64,000 nucleotides of DNA from Perognathus longimembris pacificus (GCF_023159225.1 NC_063162.1:90543880-90607879), one strand, 5' to 3'. Counted from the first letter of the stretch, positions 34,569-46,779 are shown. Notes: generated by a model not told the origin, from the sequence alone. A program made the numbers and translations.

Positions 34569-35366
34569 GCACACATGAGTGCGTGCACACGCACACAGAG
34601 GAATGCAAAACTTTAAAACTTTGTTATTGCTCCCTTGTAGTTTTTCTTTTTCCATTCATTTTCCATCAGTATTCTTAACCATTTCCATTGCCAGTACTTC
34701 CTTCCTTTACTCAGAAAGAACACATATCTAGCTTCCAGGAAAAGTATCTGCTGCCAATTGCGGGTTACCATTTCTGTATCCCTTCCCAATATTAATGCTT
34801 CACACGAGGTGGCATCGAACATATCTATAATTTCTATTCATTAGATCTCTGCTGTTGTGATTCTGCACTAAAGTTTTCTTCTTGTGCTTTCTGTTCCCCT
34901 GGAATTTTATACTTAACCTTCCTGTTAAATCTCTCACTTTAGCTGTACAAATGTGAATTCCAATATTTTTAGGGCAGGAATTACTATATACTCAGTACTC
35001 ATTTGCAACATGAGTTGAAATGATAAGAAGTTAAAAGTTTTTAGTACCAGGAGGAATTTTTTTCTGTTTTGTAAAATTCTTATCTAAGAAATAGTGGTAA
35101 TACCATTTTCTGAAAAAATAATAATTATGTGTATGTAAATGTTTGCTTTCCCATGGTTGATTTATGTTATTCATTTTTCTAAGTTTTTCATCTTTTAATA
35201 ATTATATTTAAGATTATCTCTGCCAATCAGTAAGACTGTATGGAGCTTGTGCACAGTTACAGGCTAGTAAGGGAGAAGAATAAAGACCCTAGAATCTACA
35301 GTTTATCCATCTTACCTTTACATAGCTTATGCTAAGTAGTCAAGAACAATATTTGGAATCCAATTG
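34569..35366. other. intergenic, nothing recognised
   Basis: AT-rich sequence without a supportable feature. Confidence 0.4.
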
Positions 35367-35810
35367 AATTGGGTGTTGGTGGCTTACACCAATAATTCTA
35401 GGTATTCAGGAGGCTATGATCCAGAAAGAGAATAGAGCAGAAAAGTTGAAGAGGTTCCCTTCTCAATTAGCAAGCAAGATACTGAGCCAGAGGCATGGCT
35501 CAAATGATGAAAGAACTAGTCATGAGTAAGTTATCAGCCTTGAATTCTTTTTCTTCTTCTTTTTTCATTTGTCAGTCATGGAGCTTGAACTCAGGGCCAG
35601 GTAACTGTCCCTGAGCATATTTGCTCAAGGCTAGTGCTCTACCTTTGAGCCACAGCTCCACTTCTGGTTTTCTGCTGGTTAATTGGAGGTGAGAATCTCA
35701 CAGACTTTCTTACCCAGGCTTCCTTAGAACCACAATCCTCAGATCTCAGTTTCCTGAGTAGCTAGAATTATAGCCTGAATTCTAACTTCAGTATCAGCAA
35801 AACCCCAAAA
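35367..35810 (+). repeat. B1-Geo SINE interrupted by a minus-strand B1-Geo SINE
   Basis: The outer plus copy starts near 35367 and runs to 'ccttgaattct' (about 35549). A minus-strand Geo/B1 copy fills about 35552-35774. The outer element's end ('gaattctaacttcagtatcagc') then resumes. The repeated 'tgaattct' at both edges is the likely target-site duplication of the inner copy, so the outer copy is older. Confidence 0.75.
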
Positions 35811-36484
35811 CAACATTAGTAGACAATAGATATCAACTAGATCAATCAGAAAGAAAAATGGAAGCAACTTATTACCCATAAACTTGGGCTTTATCTAGAT
35901 CCTGGGCTTCAAATAGAGCTCCTGTTTAGAAGATGCTATTTCCAGGAGATAGAGGCATGGGTGAGTTTAGAAAAAAAACTGGAGGGTGGGAAGTTTGGAA
36001 ATCTTATTTTCGAGACTGACTTGATAGCAATCCATAGGAAACAAAATTGTATATAGGCTCTACAAGTTGTCTTTCTGTCTCCATTTTTACTTTGTTTTTG
36101 AAGAAATAATTAGATACACTTTTAGACAAGTATTCTTCAGTTACTTATGTGAATTCTAAGAGAAACATTCACATACAAGTATATATTTCTCTAATTAGAT
36201 TAACATCTCCATCCTAGTTGCATTCATTTATTTGTTTAACTTCCACTGTTGGGAGTCCAACACCTGACCTCCTGGAACCCAATAAAATAGCCTCCAATAA
36301 AAATTTCACTAAAAAACCACAAGAAAGTATGAAGAAACAGGAGATACAAGCATGACTTATTTCACTTCTCAGACACAGCAATTCTGTCTCTCTATTTTTT
36401 GTATGTGTTTCCCCCCCCAATATATGTATGAAATTATGATTTGCTTTTCCCTATTAGTATTGCAATGAGTTTCATTTGTGTTTT
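35811..36484. other. intergenic, nothing recognised
   Basis: No repeat or exon seen. Confidence 0.4.
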
Positions 36485-37158
36485 GCTAGCATCTCACTAG
36501 TGGCTCGAACTTGCAATCTTAGCTACTCAGGAAGCTCTGATCTGGAGGATCAAAAATCAAAACAAGCCGGGCACAAAGGTGAATGAGCTTCCATTTTCAA
36601 AATGTCCAATAAAAATAAGGTTGAGCTAGGCACTGGCAACTTATACCTATAATCTTAGCTACTTAGGAAGCTGAGACTTGAAGAGCCTGGTTTGAAGCCA
36701 GCCTTGGAAGAAAAGTGCATGAGATTCTATCTTCAATTGACCAACCAAAACCTGGACTGCAGGTTTTGCTCAAGTGTTAGGGTATCATCTATGAGTGAAA
36801 AAGCCAAGTGAGCTTGAGACCATGAGTTCAAGCCTCAGTATTACCCCTGTCCTGTTATCCTTTAACATAATCTTAAATGGCCAAAAATATGGTAAAATAA
36901 ATATATCAAAATTTTACCTACTCCTCAGATATTGGACATATAGTTTGTTTCTAAATGACTAGCTACTAGATCTAATGTGGTACTAAATATTCCTATACAT
37001 AACATTTTGCTACTGTTTTAGTTTCTTCTTTTTTGTTTTTCCTCTGTTGTTTTCTTTTCCCCCTGATATCAGGGTTTGAATTTGGGCCTTAAACTTGTTT
37101 AGCTTTGGCTTGCTAGATTGGCACTCTGCCATTTGAGCCACATTTCTAGCTTTTGTTT
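36485..37158 (+). repeat. B1-Geo fragments
   Basis: 36485-36580 is a short head fragment (plus). 36623-36846 is a diverged full copy (plus). 37040-37158 is a Geo part in minus orientation ('ggtttgaatttgggcc', 'gccatttgagccac'). Unique AT-rich sequence lies between. Confidence 0.65.
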
Positions 37159-37527
37159 CGATTCTCTTCCTTCTCGTCCCGGAACACAATTTTATTTATG
37201 TTATTATTTCACATATATATTTGGGGAAATTAGCCAGTTATGCTTTTCAATGAAGAGTGAACATTGTTTTTTATTGTCACGTGGTACTAAAATATAAATA
37301 TATGAATTAAACTCAACATATCTGAACTTTAAATCTACTAAATGTCTCCATAGCAGTCTATTGGAGTAGTTGCAAAGTAAAAATAAAATAAAGCCATGAA
37401 GTTATAGAACACTAAAATAATGAAGTAAGATTTTTATATTTTATTTTATTAAATGACTTAGGTAGACAGTTTGGGTTCTGGCTATAGGAATCTTACCAAA
37501 TCAACCATTAAAGAGAACTCACTAACA
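37159..37527. other. intergenic, nothing recognised
   Basis: AT-rich sequence with no supportable feature. Confidence 0.4.
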
Positions 37528-38214
37528 AGGCCCCCAGTAGCTTAGGCTTAGGCCTAGCTATTCAGGGGTTGAGATCCTCTTAACCAAGTTTGAAGTCATC
37601 CTGGGTAGAAAAGTCCAAATAACTAGCAAAAAGCAGGGCTGGAGATGTGGCTCATGCAGCAGACTGCCATCCTTGGCAAACAAGCTGAACAAACTCGAAG
37701 CTCTGAGTTTAAACCCTCGCACTGCCATCCCCAATTTATTCATCAATGGCCGCACAGAAAAGGACTCTCATCCGAGTCACTGTTATAGCTTTACAAAAAC
37801 ATCTATTTTAAAACCATAATGTTTTAGGGTACCTGGAAAAATAGTATTCTTAGATTAAAATCAGGCCTACATAATCAAATAATGAAAAGTCTTTCAGGTT
37901 TCTTATGTAACTCTATATGTTATTCTTTAGCATGCATGAAATTCTTTAGCATCAAGGTGACAGTTGATAGAAATACTTAAATATTGCCTGATGCTGGCAG
38001 TGGGCACCCGTATTCTTAGCTACTTGGGAGGCTGAGATCTGAGGACCACTGATTGAAGCCAGCAAGGGCAGGGAGCAAGGTGGTTATTTCTTACCATCAA
38101 AAGCCAGAAGTGGAGCTGTGGCTCAAGTGGTAGAGTGCCACAAGTGGTAGAGTGCTAGCCTTGAGTGAAAAAGTTAAGGGACAGCAACTAAGCTCTGAGT
38201 TAAAGCCCTAGTAG

Positions 38215-38260
<46 letters not shown>

Positions 38261-38315
38261 CTCTCTCATCCTCTCTCTCCCTCCCCCCTCTCTTTCTCTC
38301 TCTCTCTCTCACACA
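37528..38315 (+). repeat. two B1-Geo SINEs; the second ends in a (CT)n microsatellite
   Basis: 37528-37728 is a diverged copy. 37988-38213 is a better copy, in which the phrase 'gtggtagagtgccaca' is duplicated in tandem (near 38127-38153). It is followed by about 100 bp of (CT)n ending in (CA)n (38214-38322). Confidence 0.8.
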
Positions 38316-38422
38316 CACACAAATTACTTAAATGCAGACATTCACCATTTTTGCTGGAAATGGGAAGGAAAGAATGTTGAGGGTGCATGGATTGGACATT
38401 AATACAGCTTCTAATGTAGCAG

Positions 38423-38724
38423 AGACAAGTTTATCTTTTTTTCCCAAATTTTTATTATCAAACTGATGTACAGAGAGGTTACAGTTTCATACATTAGACA
38501 TTGGATACATTATGGCCTAGTGGCAAGGGTGCTTGCCTTGTATACATGAGGCCCTGGGTTCAATTCCCCAGCACCACATATACAGAAAATGGCCAGATGT
38601 GGCGCTGTGGCTCAAGTGGCAGAGTGCTAGCCTTGAGCAAAAAGAAGCCAGGGACAGTGCTCAGGCCCTGAGTCCAAGCCCCAGGACTGGCCAAAAAAAA
38701 AAAAAAAAAAGACAAGTTTATCTT
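38423..38724 (+). mobile_element. chimeric insertion: antisense L1 3' end + sense IDL-Geo SINE inside one target-site duplication
   Basis: agacaagtttatctt occurs at 38423-38437 and 38710-38724. Inside, 38438-38511 is a T-rich start followed by 'tttattatcaaactgatgta...gttacagtttcatac', which matches the layout of the antisense L1 3' end seen at 41241-41360. 38512-38692 is a nearly consensus plus-strand IDL-Geo lacking only its first bases. A pure A-tail (about 17 bases) leads into the right duplication. The outer duplication means both parts entered together or the SINE was copied with the L1 piece already joined. Confidence 0.85.
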
Positions 38725-39128
38725 ATAGTGGTGTTGGAAATAATCTATTTTTTAATTGAGAAGTGAAAATCAAATCAACAATGCTTACTTAGGTTAAGAT
38801 TTAGTTGGAGTGTTAAAAATAAGTCTGTACCATAATGATGAATCACAATCATAATTTGAGAAGTTACTTATAATTGCAAAACAGAAGCAAAATGTTTCTA
38901 GTGTTCCTTAAGGAAAAACTCATCATTTGAAGAAAAAAAAATCACCCCATCATCTTTCCCTTTATGATTCTAAAATTAACTGTTTAAAATATTTTAACAA
39001 TGTGTAGAGGTTATAGTTTTACAATTTTTAAAAAAGTTCAGAACCTGTCAAAATAATTTAAACTCTAGTCATTGAGTATATGTGTAGTTACCCAGAATTA
39101 AGTGGTATCTATTTTAATTTAAAACTAG
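38725..39128. other. intergenic, nothing recognised
   Basis: AT-rich sequence with no supportable feature. Confidence 0.4.
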
Positions 39129-39722
39129 GTCAGGCACTGGTGGCTCACAACCATAATTTTAGCTACTCGGGAAGCTACTCAGGAGGCTGAGATCTGAGTT
39201 CTGCCAGCCTGAGCAAAAACATCTGTGAGGCTTTCATCTCCCTAGCTCAAGTAGTGGAGTGTCAGCCTTGAGCCAAAAAGCTAATGGGCAGTGTGCAGTT
39301 CAAGCCTTAGTTCAAGCCCTGTATCAATACCAAAAACAGAAACAAAAACAAAAGCTATATAAAAAGATAGGTTAGTTTAGTTTGTGCTTATAAAGTCACT
39401 TGATTATTAGTAAATTTAAATGTTCTGCTATAGCTGGTTGTTGATATCTGACATGTGTAATTAGGAGACTAAGAGCTGGAGGATTGAGGTTCAAAGCCAG
39501 CGCAGGCAGAAAATGTCTGTGAGACTTCATTTCCAATTAACCAGCAAGAATCCAGATTAGAGTCATGGTTCCGGCTGTAGAACACAATAGAGTAAATAAG
39601 AAACTGAAAAAAACAAACAAACCAAAACCTCAATGAGCTGTACTAACTAGACTTGTAGAGAAGTGACAATGTTTTCTTTAAGTTCATATGACAGGCCTTG
39701 AGTTCGAATCCCAGTCCTGGCA
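39129..39722 (+). repeat. B1-Geo SINE and diverged fragments
   Basis: 39129-39340 is a B1-Geo with a local duplication in its head ('agctactcgggaagctactcagg'). 39433-39580 is a diverged copy. 39693-39722 resembles a Geo end ('ccttgagttcgaatcccag'). Confidence 0.65.
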
Positions 39723-40287
39723 GATAATATTAGAGAAAAGCCAACAGGTATGGGAAAAGTGTGTAACCAAAATGTTGTGATTTCTCGGGCTAGCTCAGGC
39801 TATGCTATGTTTGTGATGCAATTTACCAATAATTAAATTTTGTCCAGGTTAATGCCATAGGACTTTTCCCAATATCTGGAGATGAAGAGAATTGCATAGT
39901 TCATCACTGAATACCCCAATTTTAAAGCCAGTGAGAAATGTGAAGCTATTGGAAATTACTCGAGGTAGTAATTTTTCAAATTTATTCTTATTGATTGATT
40001 GATTAATTGCAAGTCTAATGATTGAGTCCAGGAACTAACACAAGGTAAAGAAATGCTCTCCGACTCCACTGTCTCTGTCCCAAACTTCGAAACATTATTT
40101 ATTTTAGAATATTTGGAAAGTCATTGACAAAAACATGAACCTCAGTAGACATAAGCAATCCTAAATCAGGTTGGGTAACTTCTTCCTTAGTGAATGCTTC
40201 AGCCAATGCATGTGTGACTACTATCTTCTTTTTGTCCTGTTATAACATTGTAAATGATAGCGTTATCAAGTTAGAGATGTAACGAAA
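39723..40287. other. intergenic, nothing recognised
   Basis: No repeat or exon seen. Confidence 0.4.
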
Positions 40288-40535
40288 GAGCCATGATACC
40301 TCTTATGCTTGTAATCCTAGCTACTCAAGAGGCTGAGGTCTGAGGACCGAGGTTCAAAGCCATATTGAGCAGGAAAGTCCATGAGACTCTTGTCTCTCCA
40401 AAATAAAAAGCACCAAAAAAAAAAACTCAGAAGTGGAAGTATGGCTCAAGTGGTGGAGTGTTAGCCTTGAGCAGAAATTCAGGGACAGCCCCCAGTTCCT
40501 GAATTCAAGCTCCAGGACCAGCACAATAAATAAAT
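40288..40535 (+). repeat. B1-Geo SINE
   Basis: Complete but diverged plus-strand copy, ending 'aattcaagctccaggaccag', then 'cacaataaataaata'. Confidence 0.8.
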
Positions 40536-40929
40536 AGTTATGATAAACACCCTGATAATAAATATAGGGATGGTTTAATATTGAGATTCAATCTATGTCC
40601 ATACAAGGAGTCTCATCTCCCCCTACAAGTATGAATCTGAGGTAGAGAAGACTGGAGGTTTGTAGTGAATGCACTATTGTTGGAGCTGCTCTGTTTCCAA
40701 CTTTACCAAATTATATGTGGGGTATGTATGGAAGTCTTTTCAGAGAGTGGGTGTGAAGGAAATGAGTGCAATCTCATGTCAAAATGTTATCTAGTTAGCT
40801 TTGTACTTTTTTCAGCCTAAGATTAATGGTCAAGTGAGTGGATTCCAGTTAATTTTTCTGGATGGAATCTTCTTCTGTCACTGTCCTAGTGTTTGACCTG
40901 GGGAATCCTCCTTAGTTTATTATTATTAT

Positions 40930-41160
40930 TTCTTTGGTGCTAGTCTTGGGGCATCAAATTAAGGCCTAGGCACGGTCCTTGAATTTTTGTACTCAAAGTC
41001 AGTGCTCTACCGCTTGAATCATAGCTCCATTTCTGTCTTTTTAGTGTTTAATTGGAGATGGAGATAAGAGTTTCACAGACTTTCTTACTGGAGCTGGCTT
41101 TGAGCATGAATCCTCAAATCTCAGCCTCATGAGTAGCTAAGATTACAGGTGTGAACAACC
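40930..41160 (-). repeat. B1-Geo SINE, minus strand
   Basis: Geo part at left ('ggtgctagtcttggggcatc', 'gtgctctaccgcttgaatc') and B1 head at right ('gagtagctaagattacagg'). Unique sequence lies between 40536 and 40929. Confidence 0.75.
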
Positions 41161-41226
41161 TGTTCCCTGCTTGCTTCTTAGTTATTCTGGGCCTCACAAT
41201 TCCAGTTTGGTAATGTTTGTAAGGCC

Positions 41227-42303
41227 TGACCACTTTATTTTTTTATATATATATATATATATATTTTATTATTAATTGAACATAATTTTTTTTACAAGGT
41301 GTTGTGCAAAGAGGGTGCAGTTACATAGTAGGGCAGTGTGTACATTTCTTGTGATATCTTACAACCTGTTTTTCCATGCCTTGTCTAGGTCAGGTAGACC
41401 CATATGCAATATACAATGTATCAAGCACATATACAGTGTTCACAGACTTGGTCTCTACTGTCTCTCCGTCTCCCTTTGTTAACAGTCATATATCAGGGAG
41501 ATCATGCCCCTTTGTTTTCTGTGTTCTAGGCTTGTCTCACTCAACATTATTTGTTCGAGTTCTGACCATTTCCCTGCGAATAACAATATTTCACCATTCC
41601 TAATCGCTATGTAGTATTCCATTGTGTATAGGTACCATATTTTTTGGATCCATTCATCTGTGGAGGGGCATCTGGGTTGTTTCCATATTTTGGCTATTGT
41701 GAATTGTGCCGCGATAAACATGGAAGTACAAATGTCTTTTTGATATCTTGGGTTTTGCTGTTTAGGATAGATGCCTAGGAGTGGTATGGCTGGGTCATAG
41801 GGTAGGTCTATATTGAGCTTTTTGAGAAACCTCCATACTGTTCTCCAAAGTGGTTGTACTAATTTGCACTCCCACCAACAATGGAGAAGGAAGGGTTCCT
41901 CTTTCCCCACAGCCCCTCCAGCATTTGTTGTTTCCTGAGTTCAGAGTATAGGCCATTCTAACTGGGGTGAGGTGGTATCTCAGGGTTGTTTTTATTTGCA
42001 TTTCCTTTACTAGCAGAGATGTTGAGCATTTCCTCATGTGTTTCTTTGCCATTTTTTAATCTTCTCTTGTGAAGTCTCTCTTTAGCTCTTTTGCCCATTT
42101 CCTAATAGGTTTATTGGGCTTGGAGGGGCTTAGTTTTTTGAGTTCTCTGTAGATGACAGATATCAGGCCTTTGTCTGTTGCTGTTCTGGTAAATATCCTT
42201 TCCCATATCGTTGGCTGTCTTTCTATTTTGGTGGCTATGACCTTAGCTGTGCAGAAACTTTTTAATTTGTAGTAGTCCCATTTGTTGAGGTGACCACTTT
42301 ATT
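41227..42303 (-). mobile_element. 5'-truncated L1 retrotransposon (ORF2 C-terminus and 3' UTR) with 13 bp target-site duplication
   Basis: tgaccactttatt flanks the element at 41227-41239 and 42291-42303. On the minus strand it begins inside ORF2, reads the end of the ORF2 protein (stop at 41479-41481) and continues through a 3' UTR of about 240 bp to an A/T-rich tail (41240-41275). The C-terminal motif LLHCWWECK and [17 protein letters not shown] (near 41870-41770) are diagnostic of L1 ORF2. A four-base duplication (cctt, near 41890) shifts the frame, so translation breaks into two overlapping frames. It is dead: no ORF1, promoter, endonuclease or reverse-transcriptase core. Confidence 0.95.
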
Positions 42304-43804
42304 GAAGCTGACAGATAATGTGCTTAATGAATGCAAACTCATTTTAATCATTCTAGCTTATTTTTTGTGTTATTGACTTGCTTGTTACTGCACAGTACTC
42401 CAGACATTCCATTTTATAGTGCTTCTTGCACATCTCCATATCAATCAGAAGGTTGCCTTCTCTGTTGCTTTGGAGATTGTCCTTCCTCATCCTGGGAACT
42501 GCACTCACTGCCCAGTCTCTCTGTCATCCCATTTTCCTTTGACCTCGTAGATGTACCATCTTGTGAGAGCTAAGAGGCTCTTGTTTTGGATAATTTGTCA
42601 CCCATCAAGTCTTCTCAGGGGACTTAGCTTTCTGGGAGACTTAAGGAATTTGTGAAATTAGTGTACTTAAAGGTGTAATTCTGTCTAAATTGGGGCTTTA
42701 GGCCTAAGATTTAATCACTTATCATATATTCTGAGAATTTAATTATGGAATATATCTTTCTTACAGCCCTAAATCAATTATTAAAGTGTATTACTTTGCT
42801 TATTATTTGAGTGTTTTAGGTTCCCTTCCTCTTTCATTCCCTCTTTTTTCCCCTTCCATTTTTCTGTCTTTTTACTCCACTATTTTCTTGAATGTTCTGG
42901 TAATTTAACAACTTCAACAACTATCCTAGAATCTCTTCTGACTTTCAACACTGGGCAGGAACTACTATAGACATATATTATATTACTGCAATAGAGTGAA
43001 ACTGAGGATTCAGTAGAATACCTCCATTCACTAGCAAATTTCACTTGGTTTATAAATAATAGCATTCCAGCATTTACATTTACAGAAACATGGATCTGGT
43101 TACTAGACCATTATTTCCATCAGTTGAATAATTCATTCATTTATAGTTTTAAATGCTCAATAATCTGACTTCAGCTTTTCTGAAACAAAAAAATCCACCA
43201 ACTAAAAAGGATTCTTTAAATGAATTCTCATGCCATTTTAAAAGAAAATGTATTAGTAGGATTAAACTGAACATTGAAAATTAAGCCACTAAGAAAACAT
43301 GCACAATGAATTCAAGTGCATTGCTGATGCTTTTCAAAATATTTTCCTTGACATTACGGTTGAAGCATTTTGCATTGACCTAAGACGTGCACCTTGTCCC
43401 GCATTTTCCTTTTCTAGAATTCCATAACTTTGTTTATTAAAAAGTGCCTGAATCTACAACATGACTACATGTAATACTAAAAGAAAACACATCGCATACA
43501 GATTTTATACCTTCATCTGAATTCAACCTTGACCCAAGGATGTGGATATAAAGAATATTTTGGGGCATGGCCAGTTCACTTCATTGTACCATGCAGTGCT
43601 GGCAAAATTTTGATTATCTTCAGCTATGGGTTCAGTGCACTTGTGAGGGGCAACCAGAATGGTCCTAGCCATCTTGGCTGAATACATTGTAGATGAAGTA
43701 ATGATTCTTCTATCAAGGCTCTAGGCTTCAGAACCAGAAAGACAAAGGTCTGAATCTGAGTTCAAATTTAACAAGTTACTTAATTTCCTCTTGTTTCAGT
43801 GTTA
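42304..43804. other. intergenic, no repeats named
   Basis: About 1.5 kb of unique-looking sequence. No exon, RNA gene or SINE recognised. Confidence 0.45.
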
Positions 43805-44235
43805 TTCTTTATTTTGGTGATACTGGAGATTGAACCCAGAATGCTCTATTGCAGTTACATCCACAGCCCTTTTCTTTTTCATTTATTTATTTGTTTAGGT
43901 TGTAGGGCTTGAACTCAGGGCCTGGGCACTATCCCTGAGCTCTTTCTCTGCTCAAGGCTAGCACTCTACCACTTTAAGCCACAGCTCCACTTCCAGTTTT
44001 CTGGTGGTTAATTGGAGGTAAGAGTCTCATGGACTTTCCTGCCTGGGCAGGCTTTGAACTACAAACCTTAGAGCCTCCTAAGTAGCTATGATTATGGTGT
44101 GAGTCACCAGCACCAGACTCCACATATTTTTGGAACAAGTCAAGTTGCCTCTGCTAATCTTGAACTCACTATATAGCAGCCTGATCTTGAACTCTTCATC
44201 CTTCTACTTCAGCCTCCTGAGCAGCTCAATAAGAA
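43805..44235 (-). repeat. ID-like, B1-Geo and B1 SINEs in a row
   Basis: 43805-43870 is ID-like ('ggtgatactggagattgaaccca'). 43897-44117 is a B1-Geo. 44150-44232 is an old B1 ('cttgaactcactatatagc', 'tcagcctcctgag'). All are in minus orientation. Confidence 0.65.
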
Positions 44236-44852
44236 GCATGTAGTGCACTTCTTTAAAGAGAAGCAATATTAATATGTGTCTGCCCTGACAGAGATGATGT
44301 GGAGACAAAGTGAGATAATACATAGAAAATGCTTATTCTGTGCTTCACGCAAAATTCTATGAAAACATACTAGCAATAGTGTAGTCTGGTAGCAAAAATG
44401 TAAAGAGAAGGGCAAATCCATTCAAAGTCCTGCTCAGCTATGAGAGAAGGTAGTATGTTAGGAAAGCCCAGGGCTTGGAGGCCTGATGAATGAGTTTTTG
44501 CTGTATGATGAGAATATTGTTTTCCATTGTGTTATGTTGAGCCTTTACTCAATGAAAACCTGTGTAATTTTTGGCTTGTCTTTAGATACAGTCCGAGTAA
44601 TGCCTCCTCCCCCACCAGTGCTCCTCCACTCCCCCAAATATCCACATGCTTCTGGCTTTGGGAACATGTTACCTTAGCTGAGAAGAAAAGAAACTTTGGA
44701 GATTCAATAAGTTGAAGAGCCTTGAGATGGGGAGATTGTATTGGATAATCCATGTGGGACCAAAGCAATACTAATCATCAGCCCTAGCTTTACTTTGCAT
44801 TTCTTGAAAAAGATGGTGTAATGTTGCATCCTAAAAAGAGGAGGTGGGGGGA
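44236..44852. other. intergenic, nothing recognised
   Basis: No supportable feature. Confidence 0.4.
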
Positions 44853-45735
44853 GGCTGGGAATATGGCCTAGTGGTAGAGTGCTTGCCTCGTATACATGAA
44901 GCCCTGGGTTTGATTCCTCAGCACCACATATATAGAGAAAGCCAGAAGTGGCACTGTGGCTCAAGTGGTAGAGTGCTAGCTTTGAGCAAAAAGAAGCCAG
45001 GGACACTGCTCAGACCCTGAGTTCAAGCCCCATGACTGTCAAAAAAACAAACAAAAAGACAAAAATAAATATGATGGTAGTACATCCCAGCCCTCAGGCA
45101 GCTGAGGCAGGAGGATTGTGAGTTCAAAGTCAACCACCTGGGTTATCTAGCAAGACCCTGAAGTAAAAGAATACAAAGAAGGTAAGCACAGGTGCCTCAC
45201 ATCTGTAGTCTTAGCCGCGCAGGAGCTTGAGGTCCAGTGGATTAAGATTCAAAGCAAACCTAAGCAGAAAAAATTGTGAGCCTTTTTTTTTGTCCTCCAA
45301 AATTGCCAACAAAAATCTAGGCTGGAGATGTGGCTCAAATAACAAAGTGCTAGTCAAGCAAGCGGAGTGTGAGGCCTTGAATTCAAACTCCAGTACCAGC
45401 AAAAAGAGAATGAGAGCTTGAGAGACATTACGTATTTAAGTACATGGAAGTGTGCTTACCAATCTTGTTATAGGATTATAAATCATGTAGAAGCATGTGT
45501 GGCCCATGTCTATAATTCTAGCCACTCAGGAGACTGAGACCTGGAAGATCACTGTTCAATGGCAGCCTGAGAAGAAGTCTTCTAGGTTCCACCTCCAATT
45601 AACCAACAGAATGCTGTGCTAAATATATGGCTCAAGTGGCAGAACAGTAGCCATGAGGAAGAAAGCCACAACCATGAAGAAAGCTGAGCAAGAGAACCGG
45701 CCCTGAGTTTAAGCCCAACTGCTGGCACAAAAAAA
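44853..45735 (+). repeat. SINE cluster: IDL-Geo, B1, two B1-Geo
   Basis: 44853-45040 is IDL-Geo close to consensus ('ggctgggaatatggcctagt', 'gcctcgtatacatgaagccc'). 45066-45165 is B1-like without Geo. 45184-45405 and 45492-45730 are B1-Geo copies. All are in plus orientation, that is, antisense to ABCB5, whose last exon lies less than 1 kb away. Confidence 0.8.
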
Positions 45736-45889
45736 GAAAGAAAAAAATAATAAATCATATATTTAGTACATAAAATAAAGTGTCTAAAAGTTTAAGCAAG
45801 TTTATTTGATTAATAATCAAGGAAGACATTTAAAATTTCCATCAGCAATAAATTTCCACCAACAAGTTATTAAAGTAAATAAATGATAC

Positions 45890-46581
45890 ATGTACAGATA
45901 GATCTGTGCTTTATTCTGCTGACCTCCAGACCTGGGATAGTGGAGTCTTCAGGATGGATCACATATGACATTTCACTTGGTTGTGAAAGAGGATAACAAA
46001 GCTACCTAACTCCACCTGAAATTATATATAGCAATACCCATCCCACATGAAAGGATACAATGGGATTTTGGGAAACTGCAGACATCTGTTGAGAAATGTG
46101 GAGAGGCTGTGTGTGCACAGCCTGGGATCTGGAGCATGGGGATGAGTACACAGTGTGCTGACCTGCCCCAGAGCTCTATGTCGCAAATCCCAGGAGTCCT
46201 CCCTGTCATGCCACAGGCCCAACTACATCTTGCTTTCTACTAAAACCTTTCAACTTACTTCGCTGGATAATGTATCTGCCCTAGGCACATATTTCTAATT
46301 TTATAGCAGAAATTGATGGGGAAACACATTCACTGTACATCAAACTGATTTACAAGCCAAATACGTTAGGACATTCTTATAAAACAGAAGATACAGACAT
46401 TATCTCATTCATGTGAATCTAGCAAAGTTTTTGTTTCCTTTTAAGAATCTGTGGACAGAACATGTCTGCCCTTGAGTATCATGATTCTAAGTATAGATAA
46501 TGTGTAGCAAAAGAGATCAAAGTGGCCAAGGAATTACTAAGTACTCTGTCTTTGCATAAAAGCAGTGTGAACCCAACAGTG
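45890..46581 (-). other. ABCB5: ABCB5 3' UTR (probable extent)
   Basis: Repeat-free sequence directly after the ABCB5 stop codon on the minus strand. It ends near the first good polyadenylation hexamer, and SINEs start only beyond it, which fits a 3' UTR of about 670 nt. The extent is inferred. Confidence 0.45.
45910..45915 (-). terminator. ABCB5: candidate ABCB5 poly(A) signal AATAAA
   Basis: TTTATT on plus, AATAAA on minus, about 670 nt after the stop codon. T/G-containing sequence (tctgtacatgtatc) follows. Another hexamer near 45799 is a possible alternative. Confidence 0.35.
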
Positions 46582-46779
46582 TCAGCGCACTGACTGTGCG
46601 TTTACTAATTTAAAGTACATATCACGATTTCTTAGGAGCTCCTGGTGAGTTCCTTGTTCTTTTATTTTTCCATTGTGCATAACCACAATGAGATCAGCAT
46701 TCTGTATGGTAGAAAGTCTGTGAGCCACCACTAGGCATGTCCTGCCTCTCCGGGCTTTATCGAGAGCCTGCTGAACCAC
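46582..46779 (-). CDS. ABCB5: ABCB5 last coding exon: NBD2 H-loop and C-terminus
   Basis: The acceptor CTCTTCCAG is at 46788-46780. The exon opens in frame with [10 protein letters not shown] and ends NAQSVR, TGA (46582-46584), 65 residues. It carries the H-loop histidine in [18 protein letters not shown], which contacts the ATP gamma-phosphate in NBD2. The ending ([10 protein letters not shown]) is the ABCB5-type tail and differs from those of ABCB1 and ABCB4. Met-initiated frames that extend into the intron at 46845 are artefacts. ABCB5 is a plasma-membrane multidrug-type exporter. Confidence 0.95.
   Translation of the reverse strand: MVQQALDKARRGRTCLVVAHRLSTIQNADLIVVMHNGKIKEQGTHQELLRNRDMYFKLVNAQSVR

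Noticed and set aside
41479..42052. Functional protein gene from the L1 frames
   Set aside because: 5'-truncated copy with a frameshift; only the C-terminal part of ORF2 remains.
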